From Lonicera japonica (lineage: Eukaryota > Streptophyta > Magnoliopsida > Dipsacales > Caprifoliaceae): a stretch of DNA of 64,000 nt. This document shows, in pieces, positions 42,110 to 55,844 of the stretch. Each line of letters opens with the position of its first letter. Position 1 is the stretch's first letter. A program made the position numbers and the translations under genes. The notes under the pieces are model-generated. The model saw only the letters and a list, made by a program, of their open reading frames with translations. It was not told the DNA's origin and made no database searches. Location: assembly GCA_021464415.1 (NCBI GenBank), contig CM038471.1, positions 11,799,173 to 11,863,172 on the forward strand. Direction: 5' to 3'.

Positions 42110-42425
42110 AATGTGTGCTTTTAGAGTAGCTTTTGCTTTTTTAACATTTGATTATTGAATGCTGAGTGCTAAATGTTGAATCCAAGTTCTAAAAATATTG
42201 TTTGTTTTTTATTCTAAATGAGATTCTGTATTTTAAGTTTTTGTATAAAACAGTGGTTTAAATTCAGCATCAAGCATTCATGAAGACTAATGCCTCTTAA
42301 TGCTAAATGTCTGATCAGTAAAAAAAAAGAGTTGTTAATCTCTGAATGGTTTAAAAAATAAATATCATATTGTACATCTAAATGCTTAAAACTCTTTCAT
42401 TAAGCATTCAGACAAATAATTTTTT
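42110..42425. mobile_element. Possible MITE with ATTGAATGCTGA / TTAAGCATTCAG ends
   Basis: The left part (ATTATTGAATGCTGAGTGCT) and right part (CTCTTTCATTAAGCATTCAG) are inverted relative to each other, and the interior repeats AATGCT, AGCATT and TCTGAATG motifs. About 315 bp, non-coding. Ends and target duplication were not fixed. Confidence 0.4.
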
Positions 42426-43083
42426 TTAAGGGTACCATTTCTATCTTGATATTTATTTAAAATGAGAGAGAATTAGTGGATTTCTTATATCCAATGAGGA
42501 TGTGCCATGTGACATTGAAAATTTCTATCACATGACTCACCTTCCACATTATATAGAAATAACTATACAAATGATCATTGAAGCACTTTTTTTCTTTTCT
42601 CTTTTCTAACATAGAAATTTGCTTAGATAGAAAGGACCATTGGAGATAACTTTACATAAAGTTTATTTGAAACTTTTTTATCTATACAATTGTATTACTA
42701 AATAAATATAAAAATATATTAAAAATATCATAACATATATAATATAAATAAATTTATAAAAAATAACATGTAATAGACGAGATTTTTAAATAAGGAATAG
42801 TAATCAACTTTTGTGTTTGATAATATTGATGGATGATTTGACGACAAAATATTATTACTTAATTAATTAGTAGTGTGGTACACTAGACTCCCACCAGGCT
42901 TGTTCCTTCTTATTTCTAGGAATTTTCGAAGTTCTTCTACATATGCTTTCTATAAGCACTTGCTTATTTTCACATTGATCATTAGACAACTTGAAACCGA
43001 ACCTCCTTCTATCATAATCTTCTTTCAGCTTTCAAAAAGGGCGAGTGATAATAAGTGATTTGAGCAGCTCTTCTGTTTTTCTC
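42426..43083. other. Upstream region of the CrRLK1L-like kinase
   Basis: AT-rich; no strong TATA box was assigned. TCTTTCAG at 43,021-43,028 could be a 3' splice site, which would make the ORF downstream a second or later exon. No upstream exon with malectin-like domain is recognisable. Confidence 0.4.
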
Positions 43084-44452
43084 ATGGGCTTCCATTTTGG
43101 CCTTGTCAACATGATTGCAACTGCGGTGATAATTATAATCACTACATTGAATATCATTGTCTACAAACTTCGACAACTGCACGAAGCAAAATGTGGCAAG
43201 AATTCAAACATTTCATCATCCCAACAAATACCAGAAGCAAACCTTGGCGAGGATTCAAGCATACCACCGCCGTTGAAATCAGAACAATTGTGCCGTCGCT
43301 TTTCACTTGCTTATATCCTATTGGCCACCAACAACTTTGACAATGCATTAATCATTGGTCACGGTGGATTTGGGAAGGTGTACAAAGGGGTCATCGATGA
43401 TGGGGCAGTTACTGTTGCCATAAAGAGGTTAAGTCCTACGTCCAAACAAGGGGCACCCCAATTTTGGACAGAGGTGGAGTTGCTTTCTAAATTTCGGCAC
43501 AGCCATCTTGTTTCACTAATTGGTTACTATAACAATCACGATGAGATGATACTTGTTTATGAGTACATGGCTCGTGGATCCCTCGCGGATCATCTGTACA
43601 AACTTGGTCCGAATAGTAATAATTCTCTAACCTTGTCTTGGGTGCAGCGCGTAAAGATTTGCATTGGGGCAGCACAAGGTTTGGATTACCTTCATACCGG
43701 TACAGGTATCCATGATAGGATCATACAGCGTGACATGAAGAGCTCAAACATTCTATTGGATGATAGCTGGGCAGCTAAGGTATCAGATTTTGGGTTGTCT
43801 AAAATAGGCCCAGCCAATCAGTCCGCCTCATCACATGTCAGTACCAGCGTCAAAGGCACATTCGGGTATGTGGATCCAAATTATTTGGTGACCCATAGAC
43901 TCACTCGAAAGTCTGACGTTTACTCTTTTGGCGTTGTCTTGTTAGAAGTGTTGTCCGGGAGGCAGCCTGTAGATTTAAAACGCCGTAAGGAGCAGAGGGG
44001 TCTTGTTGGATGGGCCAAAGAATGCATAGAGAAAGGAGAAGAAGATCAGATTATTGACCCGAATTTGAGATGGCAAATCTTGCAAAGTTCTTTGTCAGCA
44101 TTTGTGAAAATAGCAGATCGATGCTTGCATTATCGTTCGAAAAAACGCCCTACAATGGCTGAGATGGTGGCCTCGCTTGAGTCCACGTTGGCATTGCAAG
44201 AGAGAAGAGATTCTTCAATGTTTGAGGAGGATTTTTTAAATTTAGGAGGGACTTTTGACAACCAAGAGAATTTGGATAATTCCTTACTAGAATCCGAGGT
44301 GAATAATGGTGGTGATGGTGAGCATCAGGACGAAGAGATAGATAATATTTTGTTATCCAGTGAGGCAAGAAATTTGCAGACGCGAGTAAGGCCTGCCAGA
44401 ATGACACCGTTCAAAAGGATGGCGCAGCCTTTTTTCTTTGGGAAATCTCGAG
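43084..44452 (+). CDS. CrRLK1L-like receptor kinase, possibly incomplete at both ends
   Basis: The first ATG in frame is 43,084. Residues 8-28 form a membrane segment. The kinase domain runs about 85-370: IGHGGFGKVYKG (91-102), VAIKRL with Lys114, QRDMKSSNILL (215-225) and DFG (235-237). The order FSLAYILLATNNFD, RHSHLVSLIGYY, VSTSVKGTFGYVDPNY and [14 protein letters not shown] matches the CrRLK1L (FERONIA-type) kinases. Two changes are odd: His of HRD is Gln215, and the APE-position Glu is Asn (DPNY). Catalytic Asp217 is kept. The usual malectin-like ectodomain is absent. After residue 456 a GTAAAC donor at 44,453 and loss of protein-like composition suggest that a further exon should follow; the frame runs on to 44,691 without it. 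Confidence 0.75.
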
Positions 44453-44844
44453 GTAAACTTATACTCTTCATCTATTTTATTTTTTCATTTCACTTCATAA
44501 CCTTAGAAAAAGCTAGGGGTGGAATTTTTTTAACAAGAACCGACCAAACTAAACCCAAATTAACGGTTACAGAACCAAAGGTGTTTCTGAGTGGTTCTTT
44601 GGGGGAGGGGAGGAAGATCGAACCCAATAGCATAATTTGTGCAAAAAAATATATTATTTTAGGCAACTACATGAATATTTACAAGTCATAACCAATCTAA
44701 GGAGACGAAAATAATGAATAAGAACATCCAGTGTCTTATGGTTTTACTATTTAATTAAAATGCACATGATATGAGACTCAGGAGTAGTATGCTCGTGAAA
44801 CACATTGGGCATTCATCCTTTGGTGATTGGATCTGCAATCACAA
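44453..44844. other. Possible intron / kinase 3' flank
   Basis: Begins with a GTAAAC donor-like site. The open frame to 44,691 encodes low-complexity sequence unlike any kinase tail. Near 44,795-44,845 the minus strand reads VIADPITKG, a copia RNase H C-terminal motif, so the diverged copia (copia-Y) may begin by about 44,760. Confidence 0.4.
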
Positions 44845-47800
44845 AGTTTATCCCAATGTGCTCTATAAACACTTGACTCTAAACTCTCATTTTAACAAAA
44901 AAGAAACTTAATTTCCATGTGCTATAGACTTCCTAAGAATTTATGTTGCTATTAGAATATAGCACAACCGATTTACTGTCACAATATGTCTTTAATGGTC
45001 TTTCGACATTGTCAATAACTTGCAGCCTAGTGATAAAGTTTCACAGCTATATCTTATCCCATAATCAAAATCAGAATACCTGATATTCTCTAATTGATCT
45101 GATTTTCGATAAGTAAGCATGCAGTCATTTTGTTATCTTTAAATACCGTATAACCCTTTTTGCTTCTTTCCAAATAACAATCACAATGTTACTTAAATAT
45201 CTACCCAGCATCCTTACTATTAGCACTAAATCTGAACGCGTACAAACTTGAGCATACATTCCTATAGTTGACACATAAGGAAACTTTTGCGTCTTTTTCC
45301 TTTCAACCTTATTCTTGGGACACTAGTTGAGACTAAACTTAATTGTCTCCCTTAGCAAAGGGAGCATCTCCTAAATGACAATCCTTCATGCCAAACCTAG
45401 CAAAAATTCTTTCGATATAGCTCTTTTGTGATAACTGAAGGATACTTCGAGAGTAATCTTGTTGTATCTGTATTGCTAATGCAAATGAGGCATCCCTAAG
45501 ATTTTTTCGTTTAAAAATTCTTAGTTAGAAATATCTTGGTTTCGTGCACTAAACCTACATCGCTACTAATAAGAAATATGTCATCAACATATAACAATAG
45601 GAAAATAATCTTACTCCCACACTTTAAACATGTATAATCATCGATTACATTTACCTTAAAACCATACGGGATAATGACTTAATGCAATTTGTGATACCAT
45701 TGATGGGAAGCTTTCTTGAGGCCATAGATGAATTTCTTTAATTGGTAGACAATATTGTTTTTAGTTTTCTGATTCAAAGTTTTCTGTTTTCACCATATAT
45801 ATTATCTTATAAATGTCATAATTAGGAAACACAATCTTTACATCTATCTGATGTAGCTTTAAGTCAAAATGAGCAACTACCATTATAATCCCAAAAAAAA
45901 GTCTTTCGATAAAACCAGAGAGAAAGATTTTTATAATCAATGTCTTCCTTTTGAATGAAACCCTTAATAACCAAACAAGCCTTATGTATCTCGATATTAC
46001 CATTTGAATCCTTCTTGGTATTAAATATCCATTTTCAACGAATGGGCTTCACACCTTCAGGTAATTCAACAAAATCCCATATGACATTAGCTTTCATGGA
46101 TTTCATCTCATCATTCATAGCATCAATCTTCTTTTAAGAATTAGAACTTTGTTTGGCTTGGCGGAAGTTGATTGGATCATCTTCCACTATTCCTATATGA
46201 AACTGATGTTTTTGGAGAAATATAATATAATCATTTGGAATTGCATTTTTGCATTCTCTAGTGGATCTCCTTAATGGTACTTTTTCTTGAGGTTGTTGAC
46301 TTTGCTATATAGGAAGTTCTTCAACATTGTCTTGATGATGCTAATTTGCGTATTGACCAATGTCGAAAATTTGTTCCTGGTCACTGTCAATATCAATGTT
46401 TGGGATTAGAATAAATTCTTCCTCAAAGACAATATTTTTAACCTTAGCTTCCCCTTCAAACTCAATATTCTTAAGAAACCTGGCATTCCCTGTCTCAAAA
46501 AATCATATATTTGAGGGATCATAAAATTTATGATCTTTTGACCTTTTTGGTGTTATGCAACAAAATAGCATTTAATTATTCTTGAGTCTAGTTTCTTTTC
46601 TTTATAGCCTTACTTCAGCAAGACAACCTGTTTTAGCTACTGCTTTGCTTGAAACGCTGTTTAGAATATTTGCTGCAGTCTTTAAGTGCTTATCCCCATA
46701 TTGATTATAATAAAGAAGAATGATAAATCACACTTCTTACCATATCCTTAAGCATTCTATTTCGTCACTCTGCAACATTGTTCATGATATGTTTATCTGG
46801 CATGATGTACTATAGGATAATTCCTTATTCTTCTAAGAATTTTGCAAAGGGTCCTGGATGTTGTTCACCTGATCCGTCATATATGTCATAGTATTCACCA
46901 CCACAATCATATTTTATGGCCTTAATTTTCTTGTCTATTTGATTTTTAACTTCGACTTTCAAAGCCTTAAAAATGTCTAAGGATTATGACTTCTGATGAA
47001 TTAAATATAGGTACCCATAACGAGAATAACTCTCTACCATTCCAAGATACCGTAGGGAATGGTCCACAGATATCCGTATGAATTAGTTCTAAGATACCTG
47101 AGTTCTTATTGGCACCTAATTTCCTTATGGTTGTCAATTTCCCCTTAACACAAAATTTGAAAAATCTGTTAAATCAAAGGTTTAAGAATTTTGCCTGACG
47201 TAAGTTCCTTAACTCTTCGTTTAGAGATATGTCCTAAACGCTTATGTCATAACTTTGAAGAATTCACATCAATTATATTGTGTTTTGTTCCACATGAACC
47301 AATTTGCAGGTTTTAATACATGTGGCAATTATATCCATATATAAGTTATCAATTAAAGAGCCAGTAGCAAAATACTTGGATATTGAAAAATCCTAACTTT
47401 ATTATTTCTAAATGAACAAGAATAATCGAATTTGCCTAAAACAGAAACATAAAATATATATATTTCGTCTAAATGGTGAATTGATGATACCACATAAATC
47501 TGTTTCAAATCCAAAAATAACCAATCTTTAATGATAATCTAAAAGTCCTTATAGCCTCAATTGCAACTATTTTGCCATCACCCACATAGATGAATCCTTC
47601 GACATTAATTGGTTTTAGGCTTCACAAGTAAACCCTAGATACAATTATGTGAGCAGTAGCACCAAAATCTACCCACCAACTATGCACATGTAGAAAACTT
47701 TAAATAACTTTAAAACAAATCCGAATGATAAGCATATCCTGCTTTCATGCCAAGCAGTGTATTTGGAACATTCTTTTTCTATCCACCCTATTGCACAAAC

Positions 47801-48490
47801 AAATTAGTCATTCTGTTTCTTTTGTGGTGTTCCAACTGTGGCTTCCTAACCTTTGTCCCTTTTCCTTATTCTTTAAAGGTGTTTGCTAAATGAATACTTT
47901 TTGCCTTTTCTCACTCAATCCTTTCTTTTTCGTAGACATCTGAGATTTGAGCTTATAAAGAGACCATTCATCCTTATGATTAATATAATTTACTTTAAAC
48001 TGATTATATTGTGCAGCAAGATAAATTAAGAATTGGATACACGAGCTAGTCATCAAATATCCTTAGCTTTAGTGCCCTTAGTTTGGAAGTAATGTTAGAC
48101 ATTTCCGTAATGTACTCTCGTATGATCCATTTTCCTTCATAGCAAGCTCACAGTTAATGTACATGTCATAACATATAAATAACCACATATATGCATGACA
48201 CAATTATCCAAATTATCAATGGTGGATCCTCATCAGAAGATACCTAGCATAATATTGATATTTAGTCTTTTGACAGAAATTCAACTTGTAGTTGGTCCTC
48301 TCCACGCAATAATCAAATATAGACTTCAAATCCTATCAAATAATAAGTCTTTCCTTGGGCCGACTTATTATTCACATTAAAAACTTGATAGTAATCTCAT
48401 ATTTATTACCACTACTATTATTCGGCAAAATAAATAACCTTCTTTTGGGCCGATTACTATTCACATAAATAATAAACACGCGCATCTTAA
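44845..48490 (-). mobile_element. Diverged Ty1/copia fragment (copia-Y)
   Basis: Collinear with 1,933-5,545 of copia-X but with roughly 10-15 percent differences by eye, far more than the rest of the duplication. The RT start is readable on the minus strand at 46,120-46,000 (MNDEMKSMKAN, WDFVELPEG, then a stop in place of the Cys of GCKW). It ends abruptly at about 48,490, where the sequence jumps back to the equivalent of copia-X 4,558. Confidence 0.75.
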
Positions 48491-49684
48491 TATTCAATCT
48501 TTAATGATAATCTAAAAGTCCTTATAGCTTCAATTCCAACTATTTCGCCATCGCCCACATACATGAATCTTTCGGCATTAATTGGCTTTCGACTTCACAA
48601 GTAAACCCTGGACATAATTATGTGAGCAGTAGCACCAGAATCCATTAACTAACTATGCGCAAGTACAAAACTTTAACTAACTTCAGAACAAATATGAATG
48701 ATAAGCATATCCTGTTTTTATGCCAAGGAGTGTATTTGAAGCATTCTTTTTATGTCTACCTTATTGCACAAAAAAATTAGTCATTATGCTTCTTTTGTGG
48801 TGTTCCAACTGTAGCTTCCTAACCATTGTCCTTTTTCTTATTCTTTAGAGGTGTTTGCTAAATGAATACTTTTGTCTTTTCTCACTCAATCCTTTCATTT
48901 TCTTTCACATATAAGATTTAAGCTTATTAAGAGACCATTTATCTTTATTAGTATTGTAAGCCACCTTAAACTGACTATATTGTGCAAGAAGAAAAATTAA
49001 GAATTGGATGCACGAGCTAGTCACTAGATAGCCCTAGATTTAGTGCCTTTAGTTTAAAAGTGATGTTAGACATTTCCATAATGTACTCCTTTATGTTCCA
49101 TTTTCCTTTATAGCCAGCTCACAAAACAATAACAAGCTCACAATTAATGTACATGTCATAACGTATGAATAACCACATAAATGTATGACACAACTGTCTA
49201 AATTATCAATGGTGGGCCCTCCTCACAAGATACCTAGCATTACATTGATATTTAGTGCTTGGACAAAAATTCAACTTATAATTGGTCCTCTCCACGTAGT
49301 AATTAAATATAGATTTCAAATCCTGTCAAATAATAGGCTTTTCTTTGGGCCAATTTATTATTCACATTGAAAACTTGATAGTAATCTCATATTTATTACC
49401 ACTGGTATTACTCAGCGAAACAAATAACCTTCCTTTAGGCCGATTACTATTAACATAAATAACAAACACACGTATCTTAATATTTCAAAATAAAAAATCT
49501 ATGCGATAGAGGTTACTTTGACAACTTATCATTCCAATTCATTTATTTTGTAATATCAGACGATTTGCCCTATGCCTATTTATGTTATAAAAAATCCAGA
49601 TTGTCCGTAACGATGAGATTCACGAAGCACAACCCTTAACTTTCCCACCTTGACGCATGCTACAATTTGGATTCCTAGCAATCT

Positions 49685-50285
49685 AGATTTTAGCTTACCG
49701 GTATGGACTTTAGGATTTATATTGGTATAGAAATAAAAAATGGTTTTATCTACCTGAGTGTGTACCAACATGCACCCTAAGGGTTTATACCGATACAACG
49801 CTTGATCTATAAAAGGTTCTACTTGATAACATATTGGTATTCAACTATTATGGTTTTTACTGATAAACTCCGAAATTTTTCTAAATACTTTAATTTGTAT
49901 GCATACCAATTTAAACCTAGAGGTTTATATTGATACACTCATTATAATTTTTAAATTTGACAACCTTTATTCTTATCAGTATGGCCTTAAGGTTTATATT
50001 GACACACTTTTTTTTCTTTCTAAAATTGTATTATGTATGTGCACTGGTATAAACCTAAGGGTTTTTATCGGTACACTCATTCATTTTTTAATGTTGACAA
50101 TCTTTATGCGTATCAGAATGGCTTTAGGGTTTCTATTAATATGCTCGTTAATTTTTCAAAACAGATAACTTTATTTATGTGTATCGGTATGGCGTTAGGG
50201 TTCATACCAATATGGCTCCTCTGGTTTAGAAAAATCGTTAAATTATAAGCGTACCAATATGAACTAAGTAGGTTATATTGGTACG
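49685..50285. repeat. Palindrome array, copy B
   Basis: The counterpart of 5,755-6,345 with the same series of GGTATAAACC / GGGTTTATA hairpins and a few changes. One TACCGGT unit is altered to TACCAAT. Confidence 0.65.
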
Positions 50286-50540
50286 CGAATCGTATTCCAA
50301 ATTTCCATATCCGAATTTAATATAAACATCTTATAAACATGGATAAAATAAATTAGAAATTCTTTAATAAATTATGCAAAACAATAGCATAAATTACATA
50401 TGCATATTATTCCTTAATTCTAGATCCGATTAAATATGAAAATTATCATAATTTATAATATGTATGCAAAATAACATAATTGTCAAACCCTAGTTTGCAT
50501 GAACCATAGCATATATGAATTATCTTTAAGGGCTTACATT

Positions 50541-52296
50541 TGTTAATTATATTTGTTGGTCAGATTATAATCCTAGAGGGGGTGAATAGGGTTTAAGGCA
50601 AATTAAAAGTATTTTAAAACAAACTAAGTCAATCAATAAGAATTTTGAACAATCAATCGAAGAAACAAAACGAAATAATGATGATGATAAATATAGATAT
50701 AAGGATAGAGAGATATAACCACAACACAATCACGTTTTGTTCATGCGGTTCGGTTTTCAGCCATACATCCGCACCTGAGTAGTGCCCTTAAGAAATTCTA
50801 ATAAACGATTTTTTTTACGAGTGAAAATCAAACCTTCTTACAAAATGCTATCTTTTTCACTACACTTCACACAAGACTCTCTTGCTCACACAATGTGAAA
50901 AGCTCTCACATGTAAAGTAGAATAAGTTTCGGTGACACACACTAATGGATTACAACTCTATCAAAAAGTGTATGCCAAAGATACAAGATGAATTCTCACT
51001 TCTAGAGTTATAAAGATTTGATTAAGAGATCAAAGAATGTAATTGCTCAAATCAAGAAAGCTTTTAGATCAAAGATTTATTGAAGTTTTTAAGATCAAAT
51101 GATAAAAGATAGTGCAAAAGGTATGTTTCAAGTCTTGAAAATGATGCATAAATAGCTCAAAATAAGAATATGACTGCTTGGGATTGTAAGTAACCGTTTG
51201 GAAACAAACGAAACAAATAAAACAATCTCACACTAGAACAATCACCTGTTTAGATTCAATAGGTGCCTGTTGTGCTAAACAGTCGCCTGTTTACTCAAAA
51301 TAGGCACCTGTTTGGCACCTAACAGGGACTTTACAAAGCAGCATTTTTCCTTAAGAGGTATAGCTTTAAAAACATCAAACCATATTTCAAAAGAGTTTCC
51401 AAAATAGGGATGGAGCTAGGTTTGTTCTTGAAAAAGAAATTGGATAAAAGCACGGATCACTTTTTGAAAATCTAGTCAACTTTCTTGAGATTTGTTTTTA
51501 TGACAAGGTTAAAAATCTTTCCAAGGTGTGCTTCTCAAGAATCATTTTTAAAATAAAGGATTTGAGAAATTTATTATTTTTCTTTGTAGATCAAATATCA
51601 ATAACTTTACAAAATAAATACTAAATACACTCACATAAAAACAATCATTCTTTTGAATATAAGTTGAAGCTCTTGAATTACTTTTGTGTCTTAATGAGGA
51701 TTGCTTGTAGCACTTTGTATTTCTGGAGAGTATTTGAATTAAATTGAATAAGACTTCTCCAAAGATCTATTTGCATAATTTATTTAAATTTAACTAAATA
51801 AACAATATAGGTTAGATAATTTATTAAATAATCAAAATTATTGTGAATAAACGATTTATCAAAAACATTGATTCAACATTATTTAAATCTTATAAGTTTT
51901 AGGGATCCTATCATGCTTACTTCTTAAAAGTTTGGGTTTAGGAAGCATACCTGAATCCATGACGACATAGAATGTGAGGAAGCTTTGTAGATTTCATCTC
52001 TTCCAACGTCTGAATCTTTGAGTGCTCAATGGGATTTCTCTTTGTGATGGGAAAGAGGAGTAGAGCGTATAACGATTCGACTTGGAGACCATTACCATAA
52101 GGACATGACTTTATATACTAGCTCAAAGGGAATCTCACCAGTCTTAATATGATTGGTAGTAGGTTTCCACACATTGTAAAGTCCATACTCATTAGACCCA
52201 TAATATAATTGATTAATATGTAAGCCCATTCTTTATCCATGTAAGCCTATCGGTATTACGAGAAGACCGTACTGGTACACACAAGATTTTCTAACA
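50541..52296 (-). repeat. 5' LTR of copia-X, copy B
   Basis: Starts TGTTAGAAAATC at 52,296 and ends near 50,541. It differs from 6,603-8,308 by small indels, including an added GGCACCTGTTT unit in the CCTGTT cluster (about 51,300-51,325) and an added repeat near 52,225-52,245. Confidence 0.6.
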
Positions 52297-52377
52297 ATCT
52301 TATGACATCTATATAAGTTATATCTTTCAAAATTAAATTTTAAATGATATATCATTAAAACCCTTTATTTTCATTAA

Positions 52378-53580
52378 CATGGGAATTAATAAATGTTCAT
52401 TAATTAAGAAAAGGAGCTCAAGAAGGCAACAAGCACTATATTTTTCTTGTTGATGGAATGCAAGCGAATGAACAGAGCTAGAAATTTTCGCAAAAATGGT
52501 GGTACTTTGTTAAAGCTTCAAAACATTAAGATTTATCAAGAAAAGGAGCTCAAGAAGGCAACAAGCAACTACGATGCATCTCAACTTGTCGGCGAAGGAG
52601 CCTCCGGCTCTGTATACAAAGGAGTATTAACGGACACATTGGTTGCTATCAAGAAACCCAAAATCGGCCCTAACACAACCCAACGAATTAAACCCTTCCG
52701 AAGTAGAGATGAAATGAAAAAGGAATTTCAACACGAAATCGGCATGATTTGTAGGGTCAGTCATAAAAATATTGTTAAACTCAAGGGTTTGTGCTTAGAG
52801 ACCAATGTTCCGCTCCTCGTCTTTGAGTTCATATCGAATGGTTCGCTCTTCAATCATATACATACCTCTCGCTCATCAATCTTAAACTCGTGGAAGACTC
52901 GGTTAAGGATTGCTCACGAGACCGCACTGGCACTAGACTATATGCATTCAAGGAACGGGACCACACTCATTCATAGAGATGTAAAATCTATGAACATACT
53001 ACTCGACCAAAACTACACCGTCAAAGTCGCAGATTTTGGATCATCGGTTCTAATCCCGATAGAACAAAGTGTTATCAACACCAAAATATAAGGCACGCGT
53101 GGATACATAGACCCAAAGTACTGGATTACTGGCAACTTAACCGTAAAGAGCGATGTTTATAGCTTTGGTGTAGTTCTTATGGAACTTTTGACATCACAAA
53201 TGCCTATATCCAAAAACAGGTCAATTGAGCAGGTGAATTTCATTCCATATTTCATTTCGTCAGTGGAGGAGAAAAATTTTGGGAATGTTTTGAATGTTGG
53301 AGGGCTTGATAATTATGAAGAAGAAATGGAGCAGGTTAAAGTTGTGGCTAAATTGGCTGTGAGATGTCTAAATGCAAACGGCATTGGTTGGCCTTAGATG
53401 AACGAAGTGGCTGAGGATCTTCTATGGCTTATGAAATTGAATAATAAATATGGAGGAATGGTTGATCAATCCAATATTGAGGAGATTCAGAGCCTACTAG
53501 GAGGTCAGAATAATGAAGAAATGGCTAACTCATCTTCTGGAACGCAGTACATGACAGAATCTGACCTTCTATCAACCTAG
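52378..53580 (+). pseudogene. WAK-like kinase pseudogene (copy B)
   Basis: Counterpart of 8,391-9,602. Three lesions are visible. The membrane-segment coding part is replaced after the first codons by a 30-bp templated insertion (52,406-52,435). The Gln241 codon CAA is now TAA at 53,089, before the activation-segment end. Near the C-lobe, the RRPD motif became GWP followed by TAG at 53,395. An internal ATG at 52,447 could start a 214-residue fragment containing the N-lobe, HRD and DFG but no C-lobe, so it would not be a working kinase. Other changes are mostly silent or mild, so decay seems recent. Confidence 0.9.
52406..52435. other. 30-bp templated insertion from 52,538-52,567
   Basis: The 30 bases at 52,406-52,435 are identical to 52,538-52,567, 132 bp downstream in the same gene. 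At positions where copies A and B differ (AAGAAAAGG versus GAGAAAAAG) the insert has the copy B form, so the event occurred in copy B. It replaces about 58 bp of the original sequence. Confidence 0.85.
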
Positions 53581-55844
53581 TGTTTGATGATAAGTATTCT
53601 AACAAATTAAAACAATTCTCTCATCCACATGCTTCCTTTAGTTGCTATGTTCATTGTGCTTATTTGTGGAATAACAGGGTTTTGGTTAGATCAGTCGCTC
53701 TTGATCGGCCCCTGCATGTATCGTACTACCGAAGTTTGTATGTATATGTCATCCTAATTATAAGTGTGTACTTTAGGTTTGATTTTAATTTGGTTTGTAA
53801 TTTATAATAAAGTTTATATATACAGTTTCAAGGTTCGGTAATGAAAAGATCGAGATTGTTTGCCATGCATGTCAAACACATTAAAGAAAATTGCTTCTTA
53901 GTGAACAAAATAAATAATTTTATTGCTAAATATAACATTTGTACATTAATAATTAGCAAGTTATTCATAATTCATTCCCTTAAAGTTTGACCCCTTTTAC
54001 AGTTTCATCCATGAAATTTATTTTGCATCATGTTGGTCCCAAAAGCTTGCTCCCTGTTCACTTTAATCCAAAACTCAACCTCCCATTAGGTTTTTGGACG
54101 GAAAATGCCATGTGTCACTTTGATCTTTGAGCCACTTCAGTTGCATGGCATTTTTCATCCAAGAAATAAATGGAAAGTTGAATTTTGAATTAAAGTGAAA
54201 ATAGGAGCAAACTTCAAGGACGGGCATGAGGTAGACAAAAGTACAAAACGGTCAACTTTTTTCACGGGGTCAAATATAAATAACTCATAATTAGTAGTAG
54301 TCAAATACTATAACAAATTGTACACCGTAGCGCACTCACAAATGAACTTACATCCAAGGACACTTCTCAAGACACACTCTCACTACTCACTTATTTAGCT
54401 CTCATTAGTCTTCTTGATAGAAGAATATTCTATCAAGAAGTGGAAGAACGTAGAGATGGAAATTAAATAAGATATATATATATATATATAACTTTAAATA
54501 TAATTAATAGAGATTTTGTTTTTGACAGGATTGGATTTGATTGATTAAAGAATTGAGAGATGGTGAGAAATCTAAATTGATAGAGATTTCTCTAGAAACA
54601 TTTAGTGAGTGGTTCCCCTTTAACTCTGCTAAGTTGATTCCTCATATTGGACAGAACACTTTGTAAGCATTTAAGTGAACATAGAATAATTAAAATACTA
54701 ATAAGTGTTACAAAGGATAATATAATTGATCAATGCAATATAACAAATTTACATATTTCGCTTTATTTGAATAGTTTTTCAGCATCTATACACCAAAGTA
54801 GGTAGAATAAGTGTGATAAACTTATTATACTTTTCTATTTTTAATTTCATCGGTGAATCAAACTCTTAACTCTTTCCCTCCTGGTCATTACCATACTATA
54901 AGGAACATTCACATTTTCTCATTGTTAATGCCTTCTAGGTTTAAAAATTTAATTTCTAAAATTATCAAAATCAAGAGGCGATGCACATGGAACTTAAAAT
55001 AGGCAGTTACCCCTATAATTTTTGGATTTTAGCGTTAAATTCTCTTCACGATATAATATATTAAAAATCAATATTAGAATTTTTGTTCTACCAATAGAAG
55101 CCACCACTAAATACAATGCCACGACAATTGGGTAACACCAATAACATGTTCATTGATTTATTAGTACGTGCATTGCTTACATCTTTGCGATCTGCTTCTG
55201 TGCAACATGGCGTTGTGCTTGATTTGATCCTGTTTAATTATGAAGCATTTTTTAGTGATTTTTACCTTGTCTCCCATACTTAATGTCAAATTATTTTTAT
55301 TCTCTGCTCTTATAATCGTTAATTTTTTTTTCTTGTATGCAAAAAATCTCAAAGAATTATTGTGAAATTGAAAAAAGATAGGGTGAGTCAAAAGTTTACA
55401 TTAAAAATTTAGATATATATTGCCCCCCATATTTATGTAATACTTTGAGATTTTTCCCCATGCATGTAAGTCTAATTTCATGTTAAAAATATCCGATAAA
55501 TTAAGTAAAAAAAAAAAAAACTAATTTCTTTCTTCATAAAGTCATTGTTATGTTGATTTTTTTTCCTGGAAAATGTGGAGTAATGATATTAGCATTCTAC
55601 AAAAGTATTCTAATACCCTAAAAATTATCTTTAGTGATATTTTATATGAGTTTTTTGGTACACCTTTTTGTAATTAAATTTGATTTTGGAGTGCTAAAAT
55701 AATTTTTGTGGAGTGCAAATATCATTACCAAAATTTATTATGCTTAATTTTTCAGAAACATGTTATTTTGAAATTGACAAGATTTTCTCTAAGGAAAATT
55801 CCGTGGTAGTGCTTGTGTTTTAAAGTGCAAGTGTTTATTGTTTA
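53581..55844. other. Non-coding sequence, copy B of 9,603-12,124
   Basis: Contains the MITE counterpart at 53,925-54,315, a shortened AT microsatellite near 54,473 and a deletion of about 240 bp near 55,069 relative to copy A. No gene. Confidence 0.6.
53925..54315. mobile_element. MITE-like long inverted repeat, copy B
   Basis: Same element as 9,940-10,335, with the same arms (AAGTTTGACCCCTTTTAC left, AAAACGGTCAACTTTTTTCA right). It predates the duplication. Confidence 0.6.
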
